DNA from: Membranipora membranacea
Lineage: Eukaryota; Bryozoa; Gymnolaemata; Cheilostomatida; Membraniporidae
Direction: 5' to 3'
Length of the DNA: 64,000 bases
Assembly (NCBI GenBank): GCA_914767715.1
Contig: OU612067.1
Location: forward strand, 29,548,162 to 29,612,161
In this document: positions 1 to 12,289 of the stretch, in pieces
Layout of the letters: each line of letters begins with the position of its first letter
How positions within the stretch are numbered: the stretch's first letter is position 1
Notes under the pieces: generated by a model
Databases searched by the model: none
The model's input: the letters and a program-made list of their open reading frames with translations, nothing else
Told to the model about the DNA's origin: nothing
Program-made: the position numbers and the translations under genes

Positions 1-16
1 TGTGTTGTATTCCCAG

Positions 17-3000
17 GCCAAAGATTTCACAGCCAAGGCTAAAAGGGAGTTTTTCACCTTGCCTGTTGAAACAAAGCGCAAATACGCTAAGAGGTATAAT
101 GATATTGATGCAGGATGGATAACTTTGGGTGCTGAACAGTAAGTATTAAAGTTTTGGTAATTATTACAATCCGAGAAGTCTGCAATTAAATGTTTACACA
201 GTTACAGCAGAAAAGAACATTATATCATTTTCCTATGAAGACGCAACAAGGGAATTATTCGTCGCTTTTTATATACCAAGGTTCCATTCAAAAACATAAC
301 TGCATTGGATTTGATTCGTTTTTGGCCTTGCTGAGGTGTTTTACACCGTAACTAAATATGAAATGGTACAGGGAGGTAAGGTCAAGTCGCGATATACATG
401 ATTGGGACGTAATAAAGGGGAATGTAATACAAATCAATGCCATGTAACATATCCCATTGAATGAATGTAATGCAACTCGCTAGAACGCATTCAAGTATTC
501 ATCATCATTCACTTCGTCATACAATTGCAGAGCTACAAAGGATAGACCAGCTGACTACAAGGAAAGTTTCAACATGTATGTTGATATGAAGGGAGATGTA
601 AGTTATCTCTCCAAATCTATCCAATATTCCCCCTTCACATTAAACAGATCCTAGAATAGGTGGAAAACTTGGGAATCGTAAATTACATTAAATTTAGTTG
701 ATTTACTACAAAACTAATATATTAAAAATAATTATCCTTCTCTTGAGCTCACCATCCTGACTCTGTTTTTTTGAAAAGTTTATTGGCATAAATTTCATTC
801 GATGTGAATGTTTTACAAAATAATCCTTCCAAGAAAACAAAAAAAGGGGAAAAAAACCAAAAACTTTCAATCAAGATGACGAAAAAGATAATCAGATAAA
901 TTGAGTTTGAATGATTTATAATTGATTATTGAACACCTGAATAAGTTATGGAGTACTTGTATGTTGTTACCAGGAAGCAGAATACATACATGCTCATTTA
1001 AACCCTCATTCTATCTTATAAGAATGAGTCATTGTAAATGTTATTAGAGAAAGAGGGCGCCAGAAGTGTTTGACAAGGAACAGTACTGGGAGTTATGGGA
1101 CAACTGCACTGAAGTGTGCGATAGAATCAACTACCTTCTTGGCATAGCTCTAAAGCTCAAGGTTTGTACTTATGTTGACTTGATCGAATTATTGAATGGG
1201 TATGGATTTGGCAAATCATTTCTCAACCTGTATAGAGTCATGTCATGGTGGACAAAGACATTTGTCCGCCACAGCAAGCCTGGGTGTGATCTCGTCAAAC
1301 CAGGTTTAGTTAGAAATATTGTACTTTGGTTGCAAAAGACAAGTAAGAATATCAAAGACTTAACCATTATTCAATTTACAGGACCCATATACCATTGCGA
1401 ACACACATAACTTCAGTGAAGCAAAGATCAACAAAACATCCATCAGGGTAAATTGGTACCCAGAACAACACAATGGTAGGCGCGCAAAGTATTGCGTAAT
1501 TATCAGATTTTTTATTTGAAGTGAGACTAAAGGTATTTCTTTTTTTGAGGTTAATAATTGAAAAAAGCTTTTTCATTTTACAAATTGAATTCTCCACTCA
1601 TGTATCGGCAAATAATTCCAGAATTCATATTTCTCCAGCAGGGAGTTTCTGCGTAACCCTGACTCCAGCAAATCATGATTTCCTTGATGAGCCCTTAAAG
1701 TAAAGGTGGTTATCGAATTGAAATGATGTTTGAAGAAGATGTATCCCTTGATAGCTTAGGGCTCGAATCATTCCCATGTGTCATGTGAACTCATTCATCA
1801 TATACATGAAAACTATACCAATGAGATGATCAATCATATACCAGATTTTTTCATTTACTTAGATTTACATTCTTTAATTTAGAGCCAGCATCAGAAGACC
1901 AGTTAAGATGTGGTGAGCATACCGATTTTGGAGGTATAACTATCCTATATTGTGACTCACCAGGTTTGCAGGTGTGTAGTTATATAATTCACATTTCCCG
2001 AACCGTACCCATTAATGCTTGGGTGGCTTTGCATGTGCTTGCAATAGACATACTTAATTGTAAATGACAGGCCTACTGTTTCGGTATGCAATTATGTTTG
2101 AATCCTTGAAGCAAAGAATAACACTGGGTTTATATATATTGATCTGTATATTATAACTTTGTGCTGAAACTCTAGACTGGTTGTCCTGTAGAACAAAAGA
2201 AAAAGTAGTAAATTGTATTCATGGTATGTTAATACGAAGTGAAATATTACATACATGTAGTCAATGCTATGTCAATATACTGTTGTGGTATTGAAATGAG
2301 GTCTAAATGCGAAAATCAAGGTGTGACAACTCACCATACATAGTTTGTACAAAACATGACACAGGAAAAGTACAATTAAAGACTGATAATAAATGTTCAA
2401 ATATAACGGAGATCATGATTACATCTGAGTAAAATAGGGTTGTTTACTTGGGTCAGAGTAAATAAAATATGTTACAACATCTTTGCAGGTATTGGACGCG
2501 AAAACAAAAGAATTTAAAGATGCTGATTTGGTTCCTGGAGGAGTATTTTTGAACATTGGTGACCTGTTACAAATGTGGAGCGGTGATAAACTTCCTGCCA
2601 CTGTAAGAACTGTGTATTACTTACCGCACTGGAAACAACACTTTTGAGGAAAAGAAAAGAATTCAAATCAACTTATATTAGGTTTCTAAATGTAATCACA
2701 TACTTTGCTTTGCCCCTCAATGATCGATTTTTGTCAACAATTGTTCTCATCTAGCCGTTGATGTTTGAAGATTGTGCTCTCACGATAAAAACTAATGCTG
2801 CTCTTTTTTACAAGGTCAACTGCTGATAACAATATGAAGTTTTTTGGCAGATTTGACAGTTAATTTTACTGGATGTATTACGCTTCTTGTTTTCAGGTTC
2901 ATAGGGTGCTGAACCCGGCTAACAAGACAGATGAAAGATTATCTTTGGCATTCTTTGGGAGTCCAGATGATGATACAGTTATAGAAACACTGGATGGCTC

Positions 3001-3064
3001 AGGCAAATACCCGCCTGTCACGAGTGGAGCATGGCTGACTAAGAAATTTGAAGAGTTGTACTAA
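17..3064 (+). CDS. 2OG-Fe(II) oxygenase, IPNS-like, copy 1 (5' partial)
   Basis: Seven exons are visible: 17-138, 531-597, 1048-1161, 1382-1475, 1883-1971, 2489-2602 and 2897-3064 (stop TAA). All have AG/GT borders and compatible phases. The first coding exon, by comparison with the copy at 50598, lies left of the window. The protein belongs to the isopenicillin-N-synthase-like family of iron/2-oxoglutarate dioxygenases. The iron ligands are visible as HTD (exon 1883-1971) and the His of VHRV (start of the last exon). The 2OG-binding Arg/Ser pair is in ERLSLAFF. No stop or frameshift is seen, so the gene looks functional. Its substrate cannot be inferred; plant and microbial relatives hydroxylate or cyclise small molecules. 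The 3' end faces WAP gene A, with poly(A) signals AATAAA at 3304 and 3318. Confidence 0.9.
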
Positions 3065-3417
3065 TTTTTTCGTTCTGTTTTTGTCCAGATAGACACCAGG
3101 CACTTTTTTATGATGTATTTTGTTCTGATTTCTTTCCAAGTATGCTTGGAGATTTCACTGCAATAGTGAATGCTAGTTTTCAGTTCTAAATTTGCAGCAA
3201 CTTTCTACGGCTATGAAGTACACATCAGAAAATCATAATTTAAACATAAATTACTATGCTCTTATTTCCATCATTCTGGTACTAACATGTATGGCTATCA
3301 GTGAATAAAATATAAGAAATAAAATTGAAGTGCTTTGAGTTTATTTCATACAGAAACTCGAATATAAGATAGTAAGTTCAAACAAAACAGGCGTCCATAT
3401 TGATAATGTTATCGTTT
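3065..3417. other. Convergent 3' UTR interval
   Basis: This gap separates the stop codons of two tail-to-tail genes. Plus-strand AATAAA signals at 3304 and 3318 serve the oxygenase. A minus-strand AATAAA (plus tttatt, 3340-3345) serves WAP gene A. The signals are only about 15-40 bp apart, so the two transcripts should end against each other or overlap. The same arrangement occurs at 55005-55383. Confidence 0.6.
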
Positions 3418-6400
3418 CTATGCCCAATCCTCAGGGCTAGGGATCATCTGGTTACCAAATTTGATTGGTGGGAATTCAGGAAGGAGACCTTGTACACATT
3501 TTTTTCTGAAAGTTCCACAGCAGGCATGTCCCTGTGCACAGTCTTTGTTGGTGTTACATCGGTGTCCACCTCTCCATCTTCTTAAGTCACTAGTAGACGC
3601 AGGGCAGCTGAAACAAGAAGGTAAACTTGCAGCTGATTTAATTAAATAAATACTGTTGACAAGTTATATGCCTCATACCCTGAGATAGAGGATTGGTGCA
3701 CGTTAAGCTTACTTGATCCATCATATGCATACAAGAAATAGTAAAACTACCTGTTTTCTCTATTGATTCAAATCAAAATATTATAATACATTACAATATT
3801 ACCTTGGTTCTGGGTCGACACAGTGCATATCTCCTGGGGGGCCATGTGGGGCTTGGCAGCACTTCTGTACACCTTTGCAGAAAAAGTCACCATTTCCGCC
3901 ACACTCCTCACCCAGATAGTAAGCTCTGTCCGAAGCATTGGAGGGACATATCCCAGCTTTGGAATTTCCTACATCTGTAAGAAAAATATCAACAGTGTAA
4001 GTAATTGCTTCATCAGAAGGCAACAGAGGCCAAATGCATCATTAATGTAGCAGTTGCATATTATGAGTAAATATTAAATTAGATTTTAATTATTTGAATT
4101 GAAAACTCTCTTCCACCATCTTTTTCAGAAACGAAATTACCCAAGCTGATTTGCCAAGTGATTAATATTCTCAATATAAATATATCATTGGAGAGAAGTG
4201 ATGAGTGTGTAAAAGTATCTGTTTCTACATTTGAAGCAATTAAATTTTGTTTCTTTCAATCTTAATACTTCCATCTCAATCACAAATTCATCTTAAAAAA
4301 ACAACATTATTGATTTCAATAAACAATATTCAACATTATTCCTATGAGTTTATAGGCCAAACATAGCTTTCAAATTTGATTCAGTTTATTGCAGCCATTG
4401 GGGGTAAGTTTCAAGATGACTCATATTTAGTGGTGCCAGGGCTCAATGCTACTTAAACTACTGTTGCCACTCATGCAAATTTGTGCTCATTGAATTCTGC
4501 ATAGCTCCACAATAATTAATTGAGACTTAAATCTCATAATTGTCACCTAATGGGCAAATAATTTGCACAAACTGATCTTCAAAATCAGGGCATGAAATCT
4601 ACGCACCAGCTAATGACGTGTACAGTATGCATTAGTAAGACGGTAACTACGTCACCAGTGCCCGGTAGATAATTAATTTCATACCCTAAGTTTGACGATC
4701 AGTTTGTGCAAATTATTTGCTCATTAGGTGACAATGCTGAGATTGCAGCCTCATTTTATTAGCTTTGAGCTATACAGAATTCTATAAGCACACATTTGGC
4801 TGTGTGGCCAGCAGTGGTTTAAGTATCAATCATTAAATTTCCTTGACTTTTATTTTGAAAGAATACACTCAATACTCACCACTAACACAGCTGCATGATT
4901 TGCACCCGTTGATAGCTGTTACCCAGTCCATTGGTGATGAGCCACAGTTTTTAGGACACAGGGATTGACCGGGTTTGATAACATGACACTCGCTGTCATT
5001 TGGTGGATCTACAAAAATATATGTATTCGTTTACAGCTCACTATGCCACTGCACCAATCTCCGAATCATTTTTCCATTGTGGTCCAGATGTTGAAAGGGT
5101 TATCATGGACTCTTGTTTGCAGAGGTGGTTTCAATTTATCTGTTGGTTGTCTGGACATAATGACAAACCCAAAATGACCTAGAATAATCAAGATTTAATA
5201 AGTTTGCACATGAACTGATATTTGCCACAGGTATCACTGATGTCAGTACTCCCTAGAGGTAAGTCGGATTATCTGTCTCAGAGTGAAATAAAAAATTATA
5301 TTGCTAACTGTTTTACATGATCAAGGAACTGACGGAATATGAATTTTGATTGATGTTGTAACAAAATCACAAAACAAATTGACTTTCAGAGAAATTGAAG
5401 CTTTAAGAAACAGAGTGGATATGTTTCGATATTTGATATACTTACTTTCACCACAGGGACATCCGCTGTAGTGACAGCCATCTGGTGCTATTGCAAAGGA
5501 GCCATCAGGGCACCTTGGTATGTTCAAGTTGTCACAATTAAGTGCACAATGTGATGGGTATCCCTGGGCTGTTACTGCAACATAAATAGGCAGGGGCTTA
5601 CACGTGTGTAGTTGACTAGAAGTAAACTGTTGCGCGCATCATGTGTGAAGAAATTGTGGATTGTCTAAACTTTACCAATTATAGTGAGACCAGAAGATTT
5701 TAAATTCTTAGTGTAATGCCTGGGATTGAAGTAGGTAATAAAATATGGCGTTTCACAGGCCAATAATCATTTCATTCAAAGATTAACCACTAATTCAGGG
5801 ACCATGATATTGAATAAGAGCATTCAATCAATATTTAAAAGTCACAGAGCTATAAAGAGAACACAACTTTAGTGATGTGAAAGGTTAACAAAGTTTTGAT
5901 TAAAGAAAAGCAATTAATTGAAACTTGAATTAATATTAAGTTACAGTGCTCTTAATTAAGCTGAGTCATTCAATATGATGCAAAATGAGGCGCCACCGTA
6001 GTTTTAATTACTCATTTATTTAACGGCATAATTTGCAAGATTAAATTGCTGCCCATGAAAAAAATTTATTCCTTTCTCATCTTTATTTGACATTCTACAA
6101 AATTTTTGTTGAGCTTGGATGACTAGTAGAGACCAGATGCTCAGTAATTTTGACCTTTATTTCAAGTTTCCACAATGGTAAAACAGCTAAGACCTCCTAA
6201 ATGCCTTTAATTTACCCAAGATCTTCACCATTGTTTTTATTGGCTACCTGTGTGCCGGTTTAAGTAACATTTCAACAGATACAGCCAATACATCCAACAA
6301 ACGGTCCTACACAGTGACAATATACAGAGAAACCCTTTTTCATCGGGTTCAAAACTGTGGGTATAAAAAGAAAGAAAAAGACTTTATTCACAATGAATAA

Positions 6401-6561
6401 TCAAAATCTAGTTCAGGTTATTCGACTTGTTAGGTTAATTTCAACGATTTCAAGGAGAGATCGGAAGAGGTAAGTTATTTGAAAAAAAAAATGGATAAAA
6501 TATTACCAGAAGCAGCTATGGACAACACCAGCAGTGTGATACAAGGCAGTAAAGCTCCCAT
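3418..6561 (-). CDS. Secreted antistasin-like/WAP protein, gene A
   Basis: Five exons on the minus strand: 6507-6561 (ATG, signal peptide), 5446-5574, 4880-5008, 3803-3974 and 3418-3607 (stop TAG). Sizes are 55, 129, 129, 172 and 190 nt, giving 224 residues with no lesion. Residues 1-22 form a hydrophobic signal peptide. Exons 2 and 3 encode Cys-rich modules ending GCHYSGCPCG and NGCKSCSC, which resemble antistasin repeats. Exons 4 and 5 encode WAP (four-disulfide-core) modules with the KCC and ACC double cysteines. Each WAP has six of the usual eight Cys. The product is probably a secreted serine-protease inhibitor or antimicrobial; this is inferred from the family. The TATA box is at 6625-6632. 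Intron 3 carries a foldback transposon (4457-4818) that is absent from paralog D. Confidence 0.92.
4457..4818. mobile_element. Foldback MITE flanked by TTAA, inside intron 3 of gene A
   Basis: A 362-bp palindromic element whose two arms (about 170 bp each) are imperfect reverse complements almost to the centre. The best-matched arm segments are 4544-4580 and 4693-4730. Direct TTAA copies flank it at 4453-4456 and 4819-4822. The matching intron of paralog D has one TTAA (56781-56784) and no insert. TTAA duplication is typical of the piggyBac superfamily, but the terminus (ACTACTGTTGCC) is not a standard piggyBac end, so the family is unassigned. It has no coding capacity. Confidence 0.82.
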
Positions 6562-6624
6562 TTTAAGTCTCCTCTCGTTTTGCTCTTCAAGAAAAACAGT
6601 GACTTGAAACTGTGCAGGTTCGCA

Positions 6625-6632
6625 TTTTTATA
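6625..6632 (-). promoter_or_regulatory. TATA box of WAP gene A
   Basis: TATAAAAA on the minus strand, about 65 bp upstream of the ATG. A GAGGAGACTTAAAATG leader sits at the start codon, and near-identical leaders occur in genes B, C and E. The equivalent boxes are 10426-10434 (B), 27306-27314 (C), 38177-38184 (F), 58594-58601 (D) and 62320-62328 (E). Confidence 0.65.
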
Positions 6633-9600
6633 TCTGTAGTGGTTGTTTGCCATCATATTACAGTCTTGATCTCAAATATGTACAGGCGCTCAAGGAAACA
6701 CTTACCGATTGTTGGGGTTTGCTTCATTGGCTTTTAGCCTCTGTTCTAGCGGATGAGCAATCCATAGTGTTGTCGTATATAGTAGCTAAACACTGTCAAT
6801 TTCACATGAAGGCCACATATGGGGTACTGAGGCTGGGTCATAAGCATCCTTCTAAATTTCCTCGTACTGCAAGATATAATATTGGCAGACAATAAAGGAA
6901 GAGAAATCCATAAATAACTGATTAAGGATCTGATGCAAGATGTAATTGGGGTAAAAATGGTTTAACTCTGATGTCATCTGTGTTAGGCATGGCTTAGTTA
7001 GCATGTCCAGATCCTGATTAACATTATAAAATTTACATAGATTTCCTTGTGTTGATACTTTGATGAGGAACCAGGTGACATTTGTTTGTCTCCATTAATT
7101 TACAATCAGTTTGCATACACATAAAACGCAGCAACAAGAGGTCACCTATCTATGAATACTGACATAGCTATTTTCTGCACAGATTTAAAAAAACGTATGA
7201 ATATTAGCATTTGTATATTTAGGAGACAATTCAAGCGAACTCGGCCCTCAGGAATTGAGGGGATAATATTGTAAAAATGATTAATAACGCTCATTTACTG
7301 TTGCTGAGAAAAAGCAAATCCTCGTCATACAATAGTATGTCGATTGAATATCATATTATTTCTACAGGTTTTATAGCATTGATCGCTTGTTTTAAAAGTA
7401 GTAAGACTATACTCAACTATAAATAATATCCCATGCAAAATATTTATGTGCATATCACTTTGCCTGCCTATCTTTGTTATACCAGATATTTATCTATATT
7501 TTGCTAGGTCCGGTTCTGGCAGGTAAGGTCTTGGAGGCAAGGCTTATCCGTGGTCTATCGGTTAAGATAATACTTGCAATTTTTTTTTATCTCTCAATAA
7601 CTCTAATCCCCAGGAAAGCTGTTACAGAGTCGTTATTCTTAATCTGTCCTTATTCTTCATCTTTCTCCACAGCAATACATTTGTGCCAACGGTAATTGAA
7701 AATAAAAAACATGTTTTTCAGCGTAAGTCAATACCTTTCCATCTAACTTTATCTGTCCATGTATCAAATTGTTGTGTACCTGATAAATAAAGATGTCGCC
7801 AACTTACCAACAGACATTAGAAAAATTAAACCAAACTGAACCAAAACTAACAATAAATTTCATTTCATAATATTAAAAATTACATATTGTGATAATCGAC
7901 ACAAACTGATTAAACCGAACTTAGCTAAAATAATTGTTGTCGGAAAACATTTTCTGAATATTGTTGATTAAAGTGACAGTCCTGCTAGGCCATGTTTGGT
8001 ATGGTTTTAAAGATCTCAGGCTGAAAAGTCATTAGGGCATATGAAATAAAACAGCCTGTGAACCTAATTGCAGTAAAACTATTGCAGTGAAACTGCTGCA
8101 AAGTGCAAAACATTGGGATCATAGTGGATCATAGTGAATTATTGCCTCCCCCTGACCACCATGATCCCCTATGATCCTTGCTAAAATAATTGAAAAAAAA
8201 CTAATTGCTATTTTTCACAACTTTCATTTTTTTATTATTTTTATTTGCCCCATGAACTAGCAATATTTGATTTACTGGGGAAATGTATCCACTTTTCTAA
8301 TAGGACTGACCCTTTTAATGCTTCTATTGCAAAATAATTCTCTCTATATTCCAATAATTTGATATTTACTGGTATATGGCACCCTCCCTCCTGACACTTG
8401 ATAAAGTTTTTTATATTTCATCATAAAATAAATTAATTTTGTACATAGAATATATTTGTGTTTTTATTGCAGATGGAAGCTTAACCCTTGGTTTACCAAT
8501 TACGGATGTCAATTGACGCTAGCTGAATTAAAAAAGATGTAACAGTTAGATGTGTGATCTGCTCCCTTGATAGCGTATATGAAACTTTGCAAAACTGTCG
8601 TATTTTCTGAAACTGGGCAAGGGAAGTTACACCAAAATCACAGCCTTATCACAGCTACAGCTTCCAGATAATGATGTCATTTTTTAAATAATTGGAAAGA
8701 GGGGGAAAAAAACTTATGTGTTGCAAATAGACAATTATCAAAAATAGCATTAGAGTTAGATAGACACAAAAAATATTTCCTTTATTTTTTTCACATTGCC
8801 CTCATAATTACAGAAAGAGTAGTGGGCTGCTCGCGTTAACTTTTTGCATATAGATGACTTTTATCTAGAAATTTCGTCACCCTAAGTATAGTTCATTCTG
8901 ATTCCCTACAGCTCTGTTACCCATATTTTCATAACTGGCCAGTAAGCAAGTTCTGTCACTTACAGCATATATTTGATCAAATAACCCGCATTAATCCTTT
9001 CGCAGCACTGGCAAGCAATCCTGATTTTGAAAACTGGCACATCATACATCCTTGCAAAATTGCACCTAAAGCAAGGATATCCAATTCGTGTAAAACACAC
9101 CATATGCAGTAATAATATCCCACTCAATTTCCGATAGCTTGCTATCAAGAGGTCATAAATCTCTCTGTCACAAATGACAAAGTATTGCTCAGCTATTCGT
9201 TTTCTCAACTTTTTTCCGCCTCTCAAATTACATATTATGCAGATAGCTTTCAGATGTGCTGCTAACCTTGTTCCAAGTAACTGTTTGATACAGTTTGTCA
9301 TGTCCAGAGAAAACTTGTATGGTGACTTGTAATTTTGCTGCAAGAATAAATGATGATTGGTCAGGAGAAAATATGTGCTCTTATAACTACAGATTATAAG
9401 TGGCAGAAAGTTCCAGAGACATGAAAACTTACAATACAACGCTTGCCTAACGCATTTGATACCTTTTTTTGATTTTCTTCAGTACTGTCGCAGCAAGCGT
9501 ACCAATATTCAGGTCAACTATTCGCAGGGTTTTATTGTTTGTCAAAGATGGAAAAACATAACTTAACGCATCTACCTCGACATCATATGGCCATGTGGAG

Positions 9601-9773
9601 GGGAATATAGTTTTATATTATTTGTCATAGTAGCCCTTTTTGCTGGTGAGTATGGTCTCAACTGACTTAACCTCCCCTTACCAAGGAGAAACGAGGAATA
9701 CCCTATAGGAGTTTAATTAAGCTAGAGTTTAATTTCGCTACTATGGTGAGTGAGTTTAATTTAAGATACTCTA

Positions 9774-9804
9774 AATTTCGCTAGTAGGCTTACTAGCGAA
9801 AATT
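9774..9804. repeat. Near-perfect hairpin (TTTCGCTAGTA stem)
   Basis: AATTTCGCTAGTA and its reverse complement are separated by four bases (GGCT), with one extra A in the right arm. It sits just beside a tRNA-like sequence and may be part of the same repeat. The paralogous site near 61676-61707 has a decayed right arm. Confidence 0.6.
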
Positions 9805-9816
9805 AAAAAAAAATGT

Positions 9817-9896
9817 CCAAGCTGGAATTCGAACCCAGGGCATAACCCTCCATCTGATTGCAAGGCAGACAAATAGACCATTACACCACTCTGCTT
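9817..9896 (-). repeat. tRNA-like sequence (decayed tRNA or SINE head)
   Basis: On the minus strand the block has an A-box-like GTGGTGTAATGG, an anticodon-like arm with loop CTTGCAA, and a B-box GGGTTCGAATTCC closing a five-pair T arm. The acceptor ends do not pair, so it is not a working tRNA gene. A near-identical copy lies at 61721-61800 within the segmental duplication. Confidence 0.5.
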
Positions 9897-10425
9897 TGTA
9901 TTGGTAGTAAGGTGTATTCCTGTATAATTGTACATTGTTTATTAAACTGAGTGGTATCTATAATATGATTCACCCTTTTCACCAAACAAATGCCACTGAG
10001 TTCCTTAGCTTATTTATATAAGTGATTTATGTCTTCCTTATCGAAAGATATTTAATCCAGCATTAAGGTAAAAATCATGAGGAAATAGATTTAAAATTGA
10101 TTAATCAATTAATCGGTATCACTTACAAAGTCACACTAAACTACCTCAATGGTTAATGTACCAGTCAACCTAGAGAAACAGGGTTTTCACATTTCCACTG
10201 AACCATAATCAGAGATTAATTGGTCTGTCTTCCTTCAAAGTCAGATCACTATATCGTGTTGGACAAGGAACCTGATGAGGATATGTCACAGCCTAAACAC
10301 CAAATGTGTGGTCGGTTAAGTGATAGTGTGCATCTCAGATTGAAAAATTGATTGTTGCTAAGCACCAGTAAACCAGACACCAATTTTAAAGAGGTGTTTC
10401 CTCAATCTTGGCTGGTATAAAATGC

Positions 10426-10434
10426 GGACTTAGC
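10426..10434 (+). promoter_or_regulatory. TATA box of WAP gene B
   Basis: TATAAAATG lies about 55 bp upstream of the ATG at 10484, at the same offset as in gene E (62320-62328). Confidence 0.65.
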
Positions 10435-10483
10435 AATCTCAAGTCACTGCCATCTGGTGGAGTTAACCAAGAGGAGACTAAAA

Positions 10484-12240
10484 ATGGGAGCCGTACTACC
10501 TTGTATCACACTGCTGGTGTTGTCCATCACTGCTTCAGGTATTATTTCATTCTATTCAATTATTGAAGGGTAATAACTTGGTATGGAATTGATACATTAG
10601 TTTGGATTTTTTTCTAGTTCAGTGTGATCCACCGAATCTCCTGAACTAGTCGGTTGTTGAGCTGCTTTTATTTTCCTAATACCATGAATATAATTGTTTA
10701 TTTAATACATAGTCTTCATTTTGCAAATTTTGCTTCGAAAGAGGTTAGATTCTCAAAGTTTTGAGAGGTTCCGCTAGAGCCCAACAGTTAGAGTAGAAGA
10801 TATTTAAGTATTTTATCTCGAGATCCGATTTTGTTATCGGTTAAAAGTTTCATAATTCTCATTGAATCTAAAAAATTCCTTTTTGGAAATAAAGTGCCTG
10901 TAAACTCTATTCAATTTGACTACAGACAATATATTCATGACCAGTTGTTTTTTAGTTACAGCGCAGGGGTACCCATCACATTGTGCCATCAACTGTAACA
11001 ACTCAAACGATCCAAGCAGCTGCTCTACAGGTAGCTTCGCTACACAACCAGATGGATGTCACTATCCAGACTGTTCCTGTGCTGTCAGTAAGTATATCAA
11101 TGTTGTAGACATATCTGTATTATCTTGAGTAGTGTATTTCTCTGAGAGTCATTTGATCAAGAGAAGGTTGATTATGTTAATCTGAAACATCAAAAAAAGT
11201 CAATGATAATATAAATGATAATAGTTATTGTAATAAAATTAATAGTACTGACATTAATAAAAAATAATAATAAGATATTAATTGAGAATTTGATGCAATT
11301 GCAAAGTGATTTAAACTTTATTTACATGTATTTTTGTAGACCCACCAAATGACAGTGAGTGTCACGTCATTAAACCAGGACAATCTGAGTGTCCTAAGGA
11401 CTGCGGTCTAGCATCTAACTGGGTTACAGCTATCAACGGGTGTAAATCATGTAGCTGTAAAAGTGGTGAGTAATAGGGGGATTCTTTCTTAACAAAACCA
11501 ACTTATCAACATATAAAATAATAATTTTTCATTCTTTGCAGATAAATACATAACAAAACGCAATTAAATAGTGTGATGAATAATATGTTATTCATCCTAT
11601 AGGCTTCTGTTGAGAAATTTCCAACACTGTTGATTTTTTCTTCACAGACGTAGGAATGACCAAAGCTGGGATATGTCCCTCCAATGCTTCAGACAGAGCA
11701 TATTATCTCGGTACGGAGTGTGAGGACTTTGGCGACTTTTTCTGCAAAGGTGTACAGAAGTGCTGCCAGGCCCCACATGGCCCCCCAGGCGATATGCACT
11801 GTGTCGACCCAGAACCAAGGTAACTTTGTAATAATATTGCAATATCATGGTTCTTGAATGAAGATTGCCCTATCTTATTTTCTTTGCTGCTGTGCGTAAT
11901 ATGTGTTTGTTTAATGTATACATCACACAGTCAGCTAAATCGAATCAGTATGTGCTTTAGTTTGATTATGTCATAATTTAAGGTAAACCTGTTGACATGA
12001 GTCCATTGCTTAACCAAATCATTTATTAAATTACATTCTGGTTTCAGCTGCCCTGCACCTACTAGTGACTTAAGAAGATGGAGAGGTGGACACCGATGTA
12101 ACACCAACAAAGACTGTGCACAGGGACATGCCTGCTGTGGAACTTTCAGGAAAAAATGTGTACAAGGTCTTCTTCCTGATTTCCCACCAATCAAATTTGG
12201 TACTGACCAGATGATCCAAAGCCCTGAGGATTGGGCATAG
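10484..12240 (+). CDS. Secreted antistasin-like/WAP protein, gene B
   Basis: Five exons: 10484-10538 (signal peptide), 10956-11087, 11340-11465, 11648-11819 and 12048-12240 (stop TAG). The total is 678 nt, 225 residues, with every junction in phase. The architecture matches gene A: signal peptide MGAVLPCITLLVLS, two antistasin-like Cys modules, then two six-Cys WAP modules. Exon 2 is one codon longer than in A, and its middle differs (NNSNDPSSCSTGSF), adding a cysteine. Exon 3 is one codon shorter. The C-terminus ends in SPEDWA like its paralogs. The poly(A) signal AATAAA is at 12301. It is divergent from A and nearly identical to gene E, 51.9 kb away. It looks functional; the inhibitor role is inferred. 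Confidence 0.93.
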
Positions 12241-12289
12241 ATGATATTGCCTGCTAATTTTTATGAACTTATTAACTTATGTCAAAGTT

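Larger units (their letters stand above)
6633..10425. other. Divergent intergenic spacer between WAP genes A and B
   Basis: About 3.9 kb between two head-to-head WAP genes, repeated at 58602-62319 between D and E with high identity. No gene is supported. It holds a 159-codon minus-strand open frame at 8960-9439, which I do not call as a gene. It also holds a GGATCATAG/CTATGATCC inverted pair near 8115-8180, and the hairpin and tRNA-like repeat near 9774-9896. The spacer presumably carries the regulatory DNA of both genes. Confidence 0.6.

Noticed and set aside
8960-9439. 159-codon minus-strand ORF kept open in both copies (also 60876-61355)
   Set aside because: The two copies differ by about six bases, three silent and three amino-acid-changing, which shows no protein-level constraint. 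It has no domain, and recent duplication alone explains the open frame.
11931-12194. ORFs antisense to the last WAP exon (also 3461-3649 and 55427-55615)
   Set aside because: They are shadows of the conserved WAP exon on the opposite strand, recurring only because the sense exon is conserved.
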